A stretch of 14,373 nucleotides of DNA from Verrucomicrobiia bacterium (GCA_017880715.1 JADGRT010000031.1:1-14373), one strand, 5' to 3'; counted from the stretch's first letter, positions 7,156-14,373 are shown. The notes: generated by a model from the letters alone, not told the origin. Numbers and translations are program-made.

Positions 7156-7611
7156 ATGGCGCACATACATGACAAGATTGATTTTACCGCCGCGATCTTC
7201 GTGGTCGAAGCCGGGCGCATTCTGCTGATTCATCACCGCAAACTCAACCACTGGCTGCCTTTGGGCGGTCATATCGAACTGGACGAAGACCCGGAAACGG
7301 CGGCGCTGCGTGAAGCCCGCGAAGAAAGCGGCCTGGAGGTGGAACTGCTGGGCGAGCGCCCGCCCACCACCGGGCCCGGCACCCGCGCCCTGATCGCCCC
7401 CCGGTTTTTGGACATCCACAGAATCAGCGATACCCACGAGCATATTGGCATGATTTACTGGGCCCGGCCCAAGTCCGGCGAACTCCAGCTTGCGGCCAGC
7501 GAACACCACGACATCCGCTGGTGCGCCGCCGCCGACCTGGACGCCCTGCAACCGTCGATCTCCCCGGCCGTCAAGTGGTACTGTCTTAAGGCCCTGGATG
7601 AAATTCACTGA
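7156..7611 (+). CDS. Nudix family hydrolase
   Basis: A 151-residue soluble pyrophosphohydrolase. The full Nudix box GX5EX7REUXEEXGU is present as GHIELDE...REAREESGL at residues 38-60, with Glu56 and Glu57 as metal ligands. The enzymes split nucleoside diphosphates linked to another group; the substrate cannot be told from sequence. The HWLPLGGHIE lead-in is typical of the broad MutT-like group. ATG 7156 is the only start that keeps the N-terminal beta strand (DFTAAIFVVEAGRILLIHH), but it has no Shine-Dalgarno and is preceded by a strong hairpin. It diverges from leuS across 129 bases and is followed 44 bases downstream by an MFS transporter on the same strand, so the two may be co-transcribed. 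Confidence 0.93.
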   Translation: MAHIHDKIDFTAAIFVVEAGRILLIHHRKLNHWLPLGGHIELDEDPETAALREAREESGLEVELLGERPPTTGPGTRALIAPRFLDIHRISDTHEHIGMIYWARPKSGELQLAASEHHDIRWCAAADLDALQPSISPAVKWYCLKALDEIH

Positions 7612-7655
7612 ACGCAAACGGGCAAGTTTTTAGCGGGCGCACCTGGTATTTTTCG

Positions 7656-8843
7656 ATGAAATCGCGACACATTAAAATCGGTTGTTTCGTGCTGGAAGGC
7701 ATCAACGCCTTCGCCACCGCCTTTTTTTTCAACTACCTGTTTTTCTACATGCAGCAGCAGTTCGCGTTTGACCGCAAACACAACCTGATGCTGAGCGCGC
7801 TGAACGGATTTGTGTACATGTTCGCCGCCTGGTTTGGCGGCCGGTTCGCCCAAAAACACGGTTACTTTTTCGCCTTGCGATTGGGGTTTGCGATCATGGC
7901 GTTGTCGCTAGCCGTGGGCAGCCAAATGACTTCGGCCGGCAGCGTGATGATGGCTCTGGTTGGATGGACGCTCGGCATGTGTTTCACCTGGCCTACGTTG
8001 GAAGCCCTCGTTAGCGAAGGGGAGTCCCGGCAGGGGCTGGCCCGCATGGTCGGGATATACAACATCGTCTGGGCGACCGCGGCCGCGCTGGCCTTCTTTT
8101 TCGGCGGCGCACTATTTGAGCGCCTGGGGCCCAAAAGCCTGTTCTGGCTGCCAGTGATCCTGCATCTGGCCCAACTAGAGCTGGCCACCTGGCTGAAACA
8201 AAAAGAGGCCGCTCTGGTCGGTCAGGATCCGGCCATCGAGTCGGAGCCGCCATCCGCCGAAATAACGCGCTCCACTCATTCTGTGGCAGAAGCGAAAGCT
8301 TTTTTACGCATGGCCTGGATTGCCAATCCATTCGCCTATATTGCCATCAGCGCCTTGATTCCGCTTATTCCGGATCTGGCCTTGCGACTGGGCTTGTCAC
8401 CCACTCAGGCGGGCTTTTTTTGTTCGATCTTCTTTTTTGCCCGGTTGGGAACATTCGCCTGGCTTTGGCAATGGTCCGGCTGGCATTACCATTTTGGCTG
8501 GCTGGTCGGCGCCTACCTCGCCTTGATTGGCAGCTTTGCCGCCATACTCCTGATTCCCAAGCTCTGGGTGATTGTGCTGGCGCAAATCCTGTTCGGCCTG
8601 GCCATCGGTCTGATTTACTATTCTTCGCTGTTCTATTCCATGGACGCAGGCGATACCAAAGGAGAACACGGCGGTTTGCACGAGGCGGCCATCGGGACGG
8701 GGATTTTCGCGGGGCCGGCCACCGGCGCGATCGCGATCCATGGGTGGCCCAGCCACCCCAATAGCAGTATTTGGGCGGTTACCCTGCTGCTCGTGGCCGG
8801 ATTTGTGGCGATGGTCATTACCCGCGCCAGAACTCGACTCTAG
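7656..8843 (+). CDS. MFS transporter, 12 membrane helices, substrate unknown
   Basis: A 395-residue inner-membrane protein. Hydrophobic stretches place about 12 helices, at roughly 8-30, 44-66, 71-90, 94-117, 130-152, 160-180, then 219-240, 252-272, 281-300, 303-325, 345-362 and 371-390. A hydrophilic central loop (about 181-217) separates the two six-helix halves, as usual in the major facilitator superfamily. The loop between helices 2 and 3, GGRFAQKHG, corresponds to MFS motif A but lacks the usual Asp. GPKS near 158 and the GIFAGPATGAI segment near 349-359 also fit MFS helix contacts. No substrate-specific motif is recognised. ATG 7656 has no clear RBS. The gene follows the Nudix gene by 44 bases and converges on trxB, with the palindromic element 8870-8946 between them. 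Confidence 0.88.
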   Translation: MKSRHIKIGCFVLEGINAFATAFFFNYLFFYMQQQFAFDRKHNLMLSALNGFVYMFAAWFGGRFAQKHGYFFALRLGFAIMALSLAVGSQMTSAGSVMMALVGWTLGMCFTWPTLEALVSEGESRQGLARMVGIYNIVWATAAALAFFFGGALFERLGPKSLFWLPVILHLAQLELATWLKQKEAALVGQDPAIESEPPSAEITRSTHSVAEAKAFLRMAWIANPFAYIAISALIPLIPDLALRLGLSPTQAGFFCSIFFFARLGTFAWLWQWSGWHYHFGWLVGAYLALIGSFAAILLIPKLWVIVLAQILFGLAIGLIYYSSLFYSMDAGDTKGEHGGLHEAAIGTGIFAGPATGAIAIHGWPSHPNSSIWAVTLLLVAGFVAMVITRARTRL

Positions 8844-8869
8844 CAGCGCGTTTAAAATATCCACTTTTT

Positions 8870-8946
8870 GTAGGAGGCGAGGTAACGAGACTCCATTATC
8901 TTCGGAAAAGAAGATTTCTTTTGAGACTCCTCACGTCGTCTCCTAC
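8870..8946. repeat. Imperfect palindromic (MITE/REP-like) element between converging genes
   Basis: Two 24-base arms, 8870-8893 and 8923-8946, are inverted copies matching at 19 of 24 positions; both ends read GTAGGAG inward. Between them AAAAGAA (8906-8912) and TTCTTTT (8916-8922) form a second perfect arm pair around GAT, leaving a 12-base bulge on the left. The whole unit can fold into one long hairpin. It begins 26 bases after the MFS stop and ends 15 bases before the trxB stop, so it could terminate transcription from both sides. The arms with their conserved ends look like a dispersed non-coding mobile repeat rather than a simple terminator. No coding capacity is seen. Confidence 0.75.
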
Positions 8947-8961
8947 TTTATTAACGGGCGG

Positions 8962-9891
8962 CTAGGCGCTCAGGTGTGCCAAGTACCGCTCGGCATCGAT
9001 GGCGGCGGCGCAGCCTTGCCCCGCCGCCGTGATGGCCTGGCGATAGACATGATCGGCGCAGTCGCCCGCTACGAACACTCCGGACGCGCTCGTTTCGGTG
9101 CCGCGCTGCGGCAAAACGTAGCCGTTTTCGTCCATCGCAACCTGGCCTTGGAAAATCGCCGTGCTCGGCACGTGACCGATGGCCACAAACACCCCCGCAC
9201 AATCGATCGCGCTTTCCGTGTTGGTCTTCACGTTGCGCAATCGGACGCCGGTCACCTTGTCCTGGGAAACGTCCATTACTTCGGTCACCACCGAATCCCA
9301 GACCGGTTTGATCTTGGCGTTGCCCAGCGTGCGCTCGGCCATGATTTTCGAGGCGCGCAAGGCATCACGCCGATGCGCCAGATAAACCACCGAGGCAAAC
9401 CGCGTCAGGTAAAGCGCCTCTTCACAGGCCGAGTCTCCGCCGCCCACCACCACCACCGGCTGATTGCGGAACATCGGCAGCGCGCCATCGCAGGTCGCGC
9501 AAAAGGTCACGCCTTTCTGCTCCAGTTTCGCCTCGCTGGGCAGCCCCAGGTGCCGGTGCCCGGCGCCGCTGGCAATGATCACAGCCTGGGTTTCCACCGC
9601 TTCGCCATCGACGGTCAGTTTGAACGGACGACGCGAAAAGTCCACGGCCTCGACGGCGGCAACTTTGACGCGGGCGCCAAATTTCTCCGCCTGCTGCTGC
9701 ATGCGGGTCATGAGTTCATAACCGTCGATGCCCACGGGAAACCCGGGATAATTCTCGACGATGCTCGTGGTGGTCAGTAATCCACCGGGCAAGAGCCCGG
9801 TCAGGACCAGGGGATTGAGATTAGCGCGGGCCGTGTAGATGGCGGCCGTCAGACCGGCGCAGCCGGTGCCGATGATAACAACCTTTTCCAT
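8962..9891 (-). CDS. trxB: Thioredoxin reductase (NADPH)
   Basis: FAD enzyme that passes electrons from NADPH to thioredoxin in the cytosol. The 309 residues match the low-molecular-weight family. In order: FAD motif GTGCAG (8-13), the redox-active pair CATC at Cys131 and Cys134, the NADPH fold GGGDSACEEA (150-159), the NADPH-phosphate contact HRRD (173-176), and the C-terminal FAD segment GDCADHVYRQAITAAGQGC near 276-294. The FAD motif carries Cys where E. coli has Pro, and PGGLLTTT (35-42) replaces the usual GGQLTTT. ATG 9891 is the first start before the Rossmann strand EKVVIIG. It begins 12 bases after the stop of the secreted phosphoesterase, so it is probably translated from the same message. 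No Shine-Dalgarno is apparent. Confidence 0.95.
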   Translation of the reverse strand: MEKVVIIGTGCAGLTAAIYTARANLNPLVLTGLLPGGLLTTTSIVENYPGFPVGIDGYELMTRMQQQAEKFGARVKVAAVEAVDFSRRPFKLTVDGEAVETQAVIIASGAGHRHLGLPSEAKLEQKGVTFCATCDGALPMFRNQPVVVVGGGDSACEEALYLTRFASVVYLAHRRDALRASKIMAERTLGNAKIKPVWDSVVTEVMDVSQDKVTGVRLRNVKTNTESAIDCAGVFVAIGHVPSTAIFQGQVAMDENGYVLPQRGTETSASGVFVAGDCADHVYRQAITAAGQGCAAAIDAERYLAHLSA

Positions 9892-9903
9892 AATGCCGCC
9901 AGC

Positions 9904-11472
9904 CTAAGGCTCATCAACGCGGGTGGCAAGCGCCGCCTTTATGAGGGTCACATAAGCTTCTGGTGGCTCGGCGGACGTGCTGGCAGCGGTGTTTGCTTTC
10001 CAACCCGGGGGCTGCCAGGGATTGGCCAGACGCCGAAGTTCCACTTGACCGCGCTTGATCACGCTGAACCGGTCGCCTACTTCGCCCTTTTTGTTGAGCA
10101 TGATGGCGCTAAGCGTGTCGCCGCTAATGTCCACCAGGGTTGAACCGTGTTCCACGGTGATTTTTCGCATGACGGGCATGGTGCCCTTGCGACCGACGGT
10201 AGCGCCACCGTGTCCCGTGACGACCTGCACCGTGCCCTGGTGTGAATGAATCCCGGCGCTCTTCCGGTAAGCGCCATCGCCCTGCGGGTCGCCGTCGCCG
10301 TCATTGAGAATGACGTGGGTGGCGGTGGTCTTGGCGTCATAGGCGCCATCCATTAACATGGAACGCTCATAAATATGGGAATGACCGGTCAGGACGAGAT
10401 CCACCCCGCCCTGTTCCAGAATGGGCATGAGATATTGGCGGACTTCCACCAGCGCTTTTTCCTTGTCGCTGTCATGGGTGCCTTTGGTGTAAGGCGCGTG
10501 ATGGAAGAAGGCAATGAGCCAGTCCGTCTGGCCGCCCGCTTTGGCCTGGGACAGATCTTCCTGGATCCATTGAGCCATGCGGCCGGTCGGTTTACGGTCT
10601 TCGTCATGCGAGTTCAGGCAGAGAAAGTGCACCCGGCCCCAGTCGAAGGAGTAATAACTCTCCGTCCGGGATGGAACCCCGCCGGCTTCACCCTTCATGG
10701 GTTGCACAAAGGCGTCGAAATACGGTCCCACTCCGGTTCCCTGGGTTCCCTTGGCGCGGTAGCCTTCGTGATTGCCCATCGCCGCCCAACACACGGTGTG
10801 GCGCAGGGTGGCGCCGTACATCTCGAAGTAATGGGCTTGAAACTCCGCGTCACGTCCCCGGCTGTAGGCAAGGTCGCCGACGTGCAGGTAGAAATCGGGC
10901 GGATGGTTTTCCCGCGCGGTATGATTCGTCATGGCTGCGTAAACCTGTGCTTGGTTGGGACGGCCGGTGCCGGAATCGCCCACCACCCAGAATCTCACTG
11001 GCAGATTCGCGCCTGTCATGGGATGGGTTTTGAAACGGTGGTTTTCATCGCCACCAGCCAGTTTCTTTTCACCCTCGTAGATCGCGTAATAATACTGTTG
11101 GTTCGGCTCCAGTCCGGTGAGACACGCCTCAAACTGGAACGAACCTTGGGGCGCGCCATCCAAACGCGCGAAATCCGAAGATCCCTCCGCTGCCTTGGCC
11201 AGCGACCGACCATCGCCCCGGCGAACGAGAATGTCCGCGCCACCGGCTTGACGGTCGAGTTGCGCGGCATTTGCCCCAAAACGAACGACCGGCGTGCTGG
11301 CCATATCGGTCCGCCAAACGACGCAGATGGAGTGGGGGGTCGCCCTTTGCACATACGGGCCGCGCACCAGATGATCGCCAGGAAGCTTCACGGCGGCTTG
11401 GCTGGCAAGCGACCAGGCGAAGATCGCAATCCATAGACACGGGCGTCGATAACGGCAATTTGGCAGCTTCAC
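9904..11472 (-). CDS. Secreted purple-acid-phosphatase-like metallophosphoesterase
   Basis: About 522 residues from GTG 11472. A signal peptide is clear (basic start, then LWIAIFAWSLASQA, cleavage about residue 26), so the mature protein is exported. An N-terminal fibronectin-like domain follows (RGPYVQRATPHSICVVWRT to TGLEPNQQYYYAIY), as in purple acid phosphatases, then the metallophosphatase domain with all metal-ligand motifs: GDSGT (165-169), GDLAY (199-203, tyrosine included), GNHE (233-236), HHAPYTKG (324-331) and GHSHIYER (363-370). The expected activity is hydrolysis of phosphate esters outside the cytosol with a two-metal centre; the natural substrate is unknown. The frame is open to TTG 11535, but that start would put an atypically long segment before the signal peptide, so I prefer GTG 11472; neither has a good RBS. 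trxB follows 12 bases downstream, and the cytochrome gene diverges. Confidence 0.9.
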   Translation of the reverse strand: MKLPNCRYRRPCLWIAIFAWSLASQAAVKLPGDHLVRGPYVQRATPHSICVVWRTDMASTPVVRFGANAAQLDRQAGGADILVRRGDGRSLAKAAEGSSDFARLDGAPQGSFQFEACLTGLEPNQQYYYAIYEGEKKLAGGDENHRFKTHPMTGANLPVRFWVVGDSGTGRPNQAQVYAAMTNHTARENHPPDFYLHVGDLAYSRGRDAEFQAHYFEMYGATLRHTVCWAAMGNHEGYRAKGTQGTGVGPYFDAFVQPMKGEAGGVPSRTESYYSFDWGRVHFLCLNSHDEDRKPTGRMAQWIQEDLSQAKAGGQTDWLIAFFHHAPYTKGTHDSDKEKALVEVRQYLMPILEQGGVDLVLTGHSHIYERSMLMDGAYDAKTTATHVILNDGDGDPQGDGAYRKSAGIHSHQGTVQVVTGHGGATVGRKGTMPVMRKITVEHGSTLVDISGDTLSAIMLNKKGEVGDRFSVIKRGQVELRRLANPWQPPGWKANTAASTSAEPPEAYVTLIKAALATRVDEP

Positions 11473-11860
11473 GGATCGTTTAATTAACAAGCCCACGATC
11501 GAAGTACAGATTAAAGCGCCTTCTACTACCCCCAATCCTTAGCGATGTGCGGACAGGCTCCACCGTTTGGTGTCGGCCCGGTATGTTTGCTTTGCGTTGG
11601 GTTGACCCGATTCTAGAAATTGCCCAGTGTTGGCGGCCCTATCATTAGCGCAGCTCAGAATTGCATTAGCACTTCTTAACATTCAGGAACGCCGATGCCC
11701 TTGTCCGCGCGGAGCCGGCTGGCTCGCCGAAGGAGGCGCCCTCGCTCCAGTTTGCCGGCCTGCAAAACGGCAGCCCGCCTGTCCAATGCCACTAGTTGTT
11801 TTAATAACAATCAGGACCAGGTGCCATGTCATTGGCATTATGCCGGGTAAAGCCAATCGG

Positions 11861-11888
11861 TTGATCATATAAGATTTATTAATATAAA
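11861..11888 (+). promoter_or_regulatory. Candidate promoter of the multiheme cytochrome gene
   Basis: TTGATC (11861-11866), a 16-base spacer and TATAAA (11883-11888) lie in the AT-rich core. Transcription would start near 11895, giving a leader of about 200 bases before the cytochrome ATG. The boxes are a fair sigma-70-like match, but AT-rich DNA produces such matches easily. Confidence 0.3.
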
Positions 11889-11896
11889 CAAATAAC

Positions 11897-11909
11897 GTTT
11901 AGCATAAAC
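11897..11909. promoter_or_regulatory. Candidate operator palindrome GTTTA-GCA-TAAAC
   Basis: A perfect 5-base inverted repeat with a 3-base spacer, placed just downstream of the candidate -10 box where a repressor could act. A second, wider pair, ATGCCAC (11786-11792) and GTGGCAT (11932-11938), flanks the promoter region. The binding protein is unknown. Confidence 0.25.
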
Positions 11910-12093
11910 CAAAAAATGTCATACCAAATGAGTGGCATGTTTTTTCCACATTAGCGAAACTTTACCCAATATGTTGTCAGGTTTGCGGAGCCCAAGCCAT
12001 GGGCTGGTTCGTATGCGTTCAGCCCGGTATGTCGGATCGGGCGGAACCGCCAGATTATCTGCGAACCCGCGACACCAAATGTCCTTACACGCT

Positions 12094-14373
12094 ATGAAAA
12101 GACCCATCCGGTTGATCGCATCGACCATGCTCGCGCTGGTTGTTATGCTGGAGCAAGCGGGCCAACTCCAGGCCCAAACTACCGTCACGCCACCCAGTGT
12201 GGTTGGCATTGCCAAGCCCCTGGCCGGTGATACCCAGATCACCTTCCGTGGAACCACGGGGCTGGCGTATCAGGTGCAAATGCGGGATTCCGTCGATCCT
12301 TCGGCCCTCTGGTTCGATGTGGTCGGGGCGAAAGTCATCGAGATTCAGACGGGCGTGTTTTTTGCGCAATTACCCGCGGTTCAGCAGGATGCGGCATTTT
12401 ATAGAATTGTGGGGGATGGGGTGGTGATCGCCGAATTGAAGGGATGGAATTTGCTGGTCCAAGTATCGACTCCCGCCAACCATCAGTTTTTCGTCCAGGG
12501 AGAAAAACCGGTGATTACTGTGACCATTGTGGACTCCTTCGCTCATGGCATTACCCGGGACGAGCTTTCCACTCTCGCCCTCTATCTGGACGGGCCCAAA
12601 GATCCCCGGCTCACCGTGTCGGCGGTCAAGTTGCTTAACGCCACCGCGGATCGAACCAAGACACCCCACCACTACATCAATCTCAAGACCAGCACCAGCG
12701 TCCAGATCAATGGCAACACGCTGACCTACACCTTGCAGCCGGTGACCGACGAAGCGCCGGGCACCTACACGGCCAGTGTCCGGGCCGCGCTGAGCACGGA
12801 CGCGATGCAACAAATCTTCAGATTAGTGGACCTGCAGATTGGCACCAACAACGTGGAAACCTCGTTGGTGACCGCCAGCGGTGTCAACAAGTGCGCCGCC
12901 TGCCATCTGGGAACCATCAGCGGCAAGATGTACCTGCACCATATTGACCCGAGTGGCCCGGGATCGGTAGGCGATCCGGCTCGGGATTCCGAACCCGTGC
13001 GTTCCTGCACCCCTTGCCACAACAATGACGGGTATGCGGCCTACAACGACGCTTCCGTCACGGGCGGCAAGGTGCCCGATGCCATCGTGCGGCGCGTCCA
13101 CGGCATTCATATGGGTGAAGGCCTAAAATTGGACTTTAACACGAATGCCGTCACCGGCGACTTCCGCGATTACACCCATGTGGTGTTCCCCGCCGATGTC
13201 CGCAACTGCACGGTCTGCCATGTCGATGACCGATGGAAGACGCAACCCACGCGCTTGGCCTGCGGGAGCTGCCACGACAATGTTTGGTTCGGCCTCGAGG
13301 CCTCTATGCCCACCAACCGGGTTGCCCACGCAGGGGGAGACTTTGCGGATGATAAACTTTGTACTATGTGCCACAAGGCAGCCGATATTACCGCGTATCA
13401 CCAAGTGGATCCGCCGCCTTTCCTGAATACGGTGAAACTCGAAATCTCGACTCCCGCCAACAGCAAGTTTTTCGTGGCCGGAGAAACGCCCCAGTTGACG
13501 GTCAGAATATTGGATTTAGCGACTGGCGTGGCCATCAATCCCACCAACCTCGTTGATCCTGCGGTTTCCACCAACGTGTTGGCGACGGAGTGGCGGTCGG
13601 TGAGCCTTTATGTTTCCGGACCGCGCGCCGACACCGTGCCCGTGCTCACCACGGCCTCCGCCGTGACAAATACAACGGCAAGCACCGCCGCTAACGATCT
13701 CCGCTATTTGCGCGACGCAACCAAGCGGGATCCCCGTGTAATCAGCCGGACGGCTGACGCCGTCGTTTATCAGCTTAGCGTCATAACAAACCTGGCTTCG
13801 GGCACTTATACAGCCTATGTGGAAGTCAGGCCGGGGATCGGCCAGGGTGGGTGGGCGCTGTTGAATTTCCAGATAGGCGTAACGAATATCGAAGCTATGC
13901 TGGCCGGCAACTGTTTATCCTGCCACGCCGATATGCGGATGCATGCCACGTCGCGCGCCCTTCCCATGCTTCCGGACGCCTGCAAGAGTTGCCATGATAA
14001 TCGGCACCAGTTGACGGGTAAAACCAACTGGCTGAACTCCCAATACGGATTCGGCGTGGCCCCATTGGCCCGCAGGATTCACGGCGTTCATTACGGAAAC
14101 TATGTGGCTAAGCCCAATGAAATTATTTCCTCGGGTGACTATGCCCACGTGATCTTCCCGCAGGACGTGCGGAATTGCACTAAGTGTCACTCGGAATCCT
14201 CGAGCTGGAATGATAATCCCACCCGACTGGCCTGTCTGGCTTGTCATGACGACGATTTGTCAGTTGCCCATGCCGCGAATGAGACGTTTGATCCGACCCC
14301 GCTTGATCCCTGGAGCGGGGACGAACTCGAACTCTGCGTCATGTGCCACAGCAGCGGTCGCGAGGCTGATGTT
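12094..14373 (+). CDS. OmcA/MtrC-like decaheme c-type cytochrome, 3' end beyond the window
   Basis: The frame stays open for 760 codons and runs off the window. A signal peptide (RLIASTMLALVVMLEQAGQ, cleavage about LQA at 27) exports it; there is no lipobox cysteine, unlike the lipoprotein MtrC. Ten CXXCH heme-binding sites begin at residues 267, 305, 372, 390, 423 and 607, 630, 695, 714, 748, in two groups of five. Each group has the family's distal-histidine pattern: RRVHGIHMG and RRIHGVHYG, then HVVFPADVRNCTVCH and HVIFPQDVRNCTKCH. Ahead of each pentaheme block lies an Ig-like domain beginning STPAN (125 and 452). Residues 37-106 form a further beta domain ending YRIV. The family sits on the outer surface and carries electrons to extracellular acceptors such as metal oxides or humics. 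ATG 12094 has no clear RBS. Because MtrC-type proteins end soon after heme ten, only a short piece is probably missing. Confidence 0.93.
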   Translation, partial: MKRPIRLIASTMLALVVMLEQAGQLQAQTTVTPPSVVGIAKPLAGDTQITFRGTTGLAYQVQMRDSVDPSALWFDVVGAKVIEIQTGVFFAQLPAVQQDAAFYRIVGDGVVIAELKGWNLLVQVSTPANHQFFVQGEKPVITVTIVDSFAHGITRDELSTLALYLDGPKDPRLTVSAVKLLNATADRTKTPHHYINLKTSTSVQINGNTLTYTLQPVTDEAPGTYTASVRAALSTDAMQQIFRLVDLQIGTNNVETSLVTASGVNKCAACHLGTISGKMYLHHIDPSGPGSVGDPARDSEPVRSCTPCHNNDGYAAYNDASVTGGKVPDAIVRRVHGIHMGEGLKLDFNTNAVTGDFRDYTHVVFPADVRNCTVCHVDDRWKTQPTRLACGSCHDNVWFGLEASMPTNRVAHAGGDFADDKLCTMCHKAADITAYHQVDPPPFLNTVKLEISTPANSKFFVAGETPQLTVRILDLATGVAINPTNLVDPAVSTNVLATEWRSVSLYVSGPRADTVPVLTTASAVTNTTASTAANDLRYLRDATKRDPRVISRTADAVVYQLSVITNLASGTYTAYVEVRPGIGQGGWALLNFQIGVTNIEAMLAGNCLSCHADMRMHATSRALPMLPDACKSCHDNRHQLTGKTNWLNSQYGFGVAPLARRIHGVHYGNYVAKPNEIISSGDYAHVIFPQDVRNCTKCHSESSSWNDNPTRLACLACHDDDLSVAHAANETFDPTPLDPWSGDELELCVMCHSSGREADV
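12466..14373 (+). repeat. Two tandem Ig-plus-pentaheme modules within the cytochrome gene
   Basis: Module one runs from residue 125 (12466) to about 451 and module two from 452 (13447) to the window edge, a period of 327 residues. Both open with the same 15 bases (TCGACTCCCGCCAAC), continue with FFV-x-GE, and repeat the order Ig fold, two hemes, HGIH/HGVH, FPxDVRNC heme, CxxCH-D and a last C-x-M-C-H heme. Confidence 0.75.

Larger units (their letters stand above)
11473..12093. other. Divergent intergenic region between phosphoesterase and cytochrome genes
   Basis: About 620 bases with no convincing gene. The left part (to about 11800) is GC-rich and may contain decayed sequence. The centre (about 11860-11950) is strikingly AT-rich against the surrounding GC-rich genes and carries the promoter-like boxes and small palindromes listed separately. 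Near the cytochrome start there are two short hairpins, AGCCCA/TGGGCT (11989-12005) and GGCGG/CCGCC (12040-12051). The 11-mer GCCCGGTATGT occurs at 11576-11586 and again at 12022-12032. No tRNA or known riboswitch was recognised. Confidence 0.6.

Noticed and set aside
8740..9780. A 346-codon open frame on the plus strand spanning the MFS end, the palindrome and trxB antisense
   Set aside because: It crosses two real genes and the palindromic repeat in the wrong frame, and has no domain.
10375..11436. A 353-codon open frame on the plus strand
   Set aside because: Antisense to the metallophosphoesterase, whose motifs are all intact; composition looks like a mirrored gene.
11690..11790. GC-rich block between the phosphoesterase and cytochrome genes that might be a gene remnant
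   Set aside because: No frame gives a recognisable protein motif, and no start or RBS is seen.

Overview
The window looks like a GC-rich bacterial chromosome segment, most likely from the Verrucomicrobiota (Pedosphaera/Limisphaera-like soil or sediment lineages). The reasons are indirect: short heptanucleotide tandem repeats between genes and even in frame inside leuS, a GTGCAG-type FAD motif in the thioredoxin reductase, a secreted cytochrome whose N-terminal domain ends in a YRIV-type beta motif, and weak or absent Shine-Dalgarno sequences before most genes. No 16S rRNA or tRNA is present, so this assignment is inference.

Layout. 1-1311 (+) is a small defence/addiction-type island. It holds a 105-residue hypothetical gene, then what looks like the last fragment of a lost nucleotidyltransferase gene, then an intact MNT/HEPN (MntA/HepT-type) pair overlapping by 14 bases. 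1512-7026 (-) carries two housekeeping genes, leuS followed 40 bases later by clpB. 7156-8843 (+) carries a Nudix hydrolase and a 12-helix MFS transporter. 8870-8946 is an imperfect palindromic element between converging genes. 8962-11472 (-) carries a secreted purple-acid-phosphatase-like phosphoesterase and, 12 bases downstream, a thioredoxin reductase. 11473-12093 is a 620-base divergent intergenic region with an AT-rich promoter-like core. 12094-14373 (+) is the first 760 codons of an exported OmcA/MtrC-like multiheme c-type cytochrome with ten CXXCH sites in two pentaheme modules; the gene runs off the window.

How the genes relate. leuS and clpB are probably co-transcribed. The phosphoesterase and trxB form a second minus-strand unit. 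The cytochrome is divergent from it and has the architecture of outer-surface cytochromes that pass electrons to extracellular acceptors; any porin and periplasmic cytochrome partners would have to lie beyond the right edge.

The most distinctive observations are the several heptamer-repeat insertions tolerated in frame in leucyl-tRNA synthetase, the decaheme cytochrome built from two tandem Ig-plus-pentaheme modules, and the remnant beside the MNT/HEPN pair. None of these alone proves a wholly new system.
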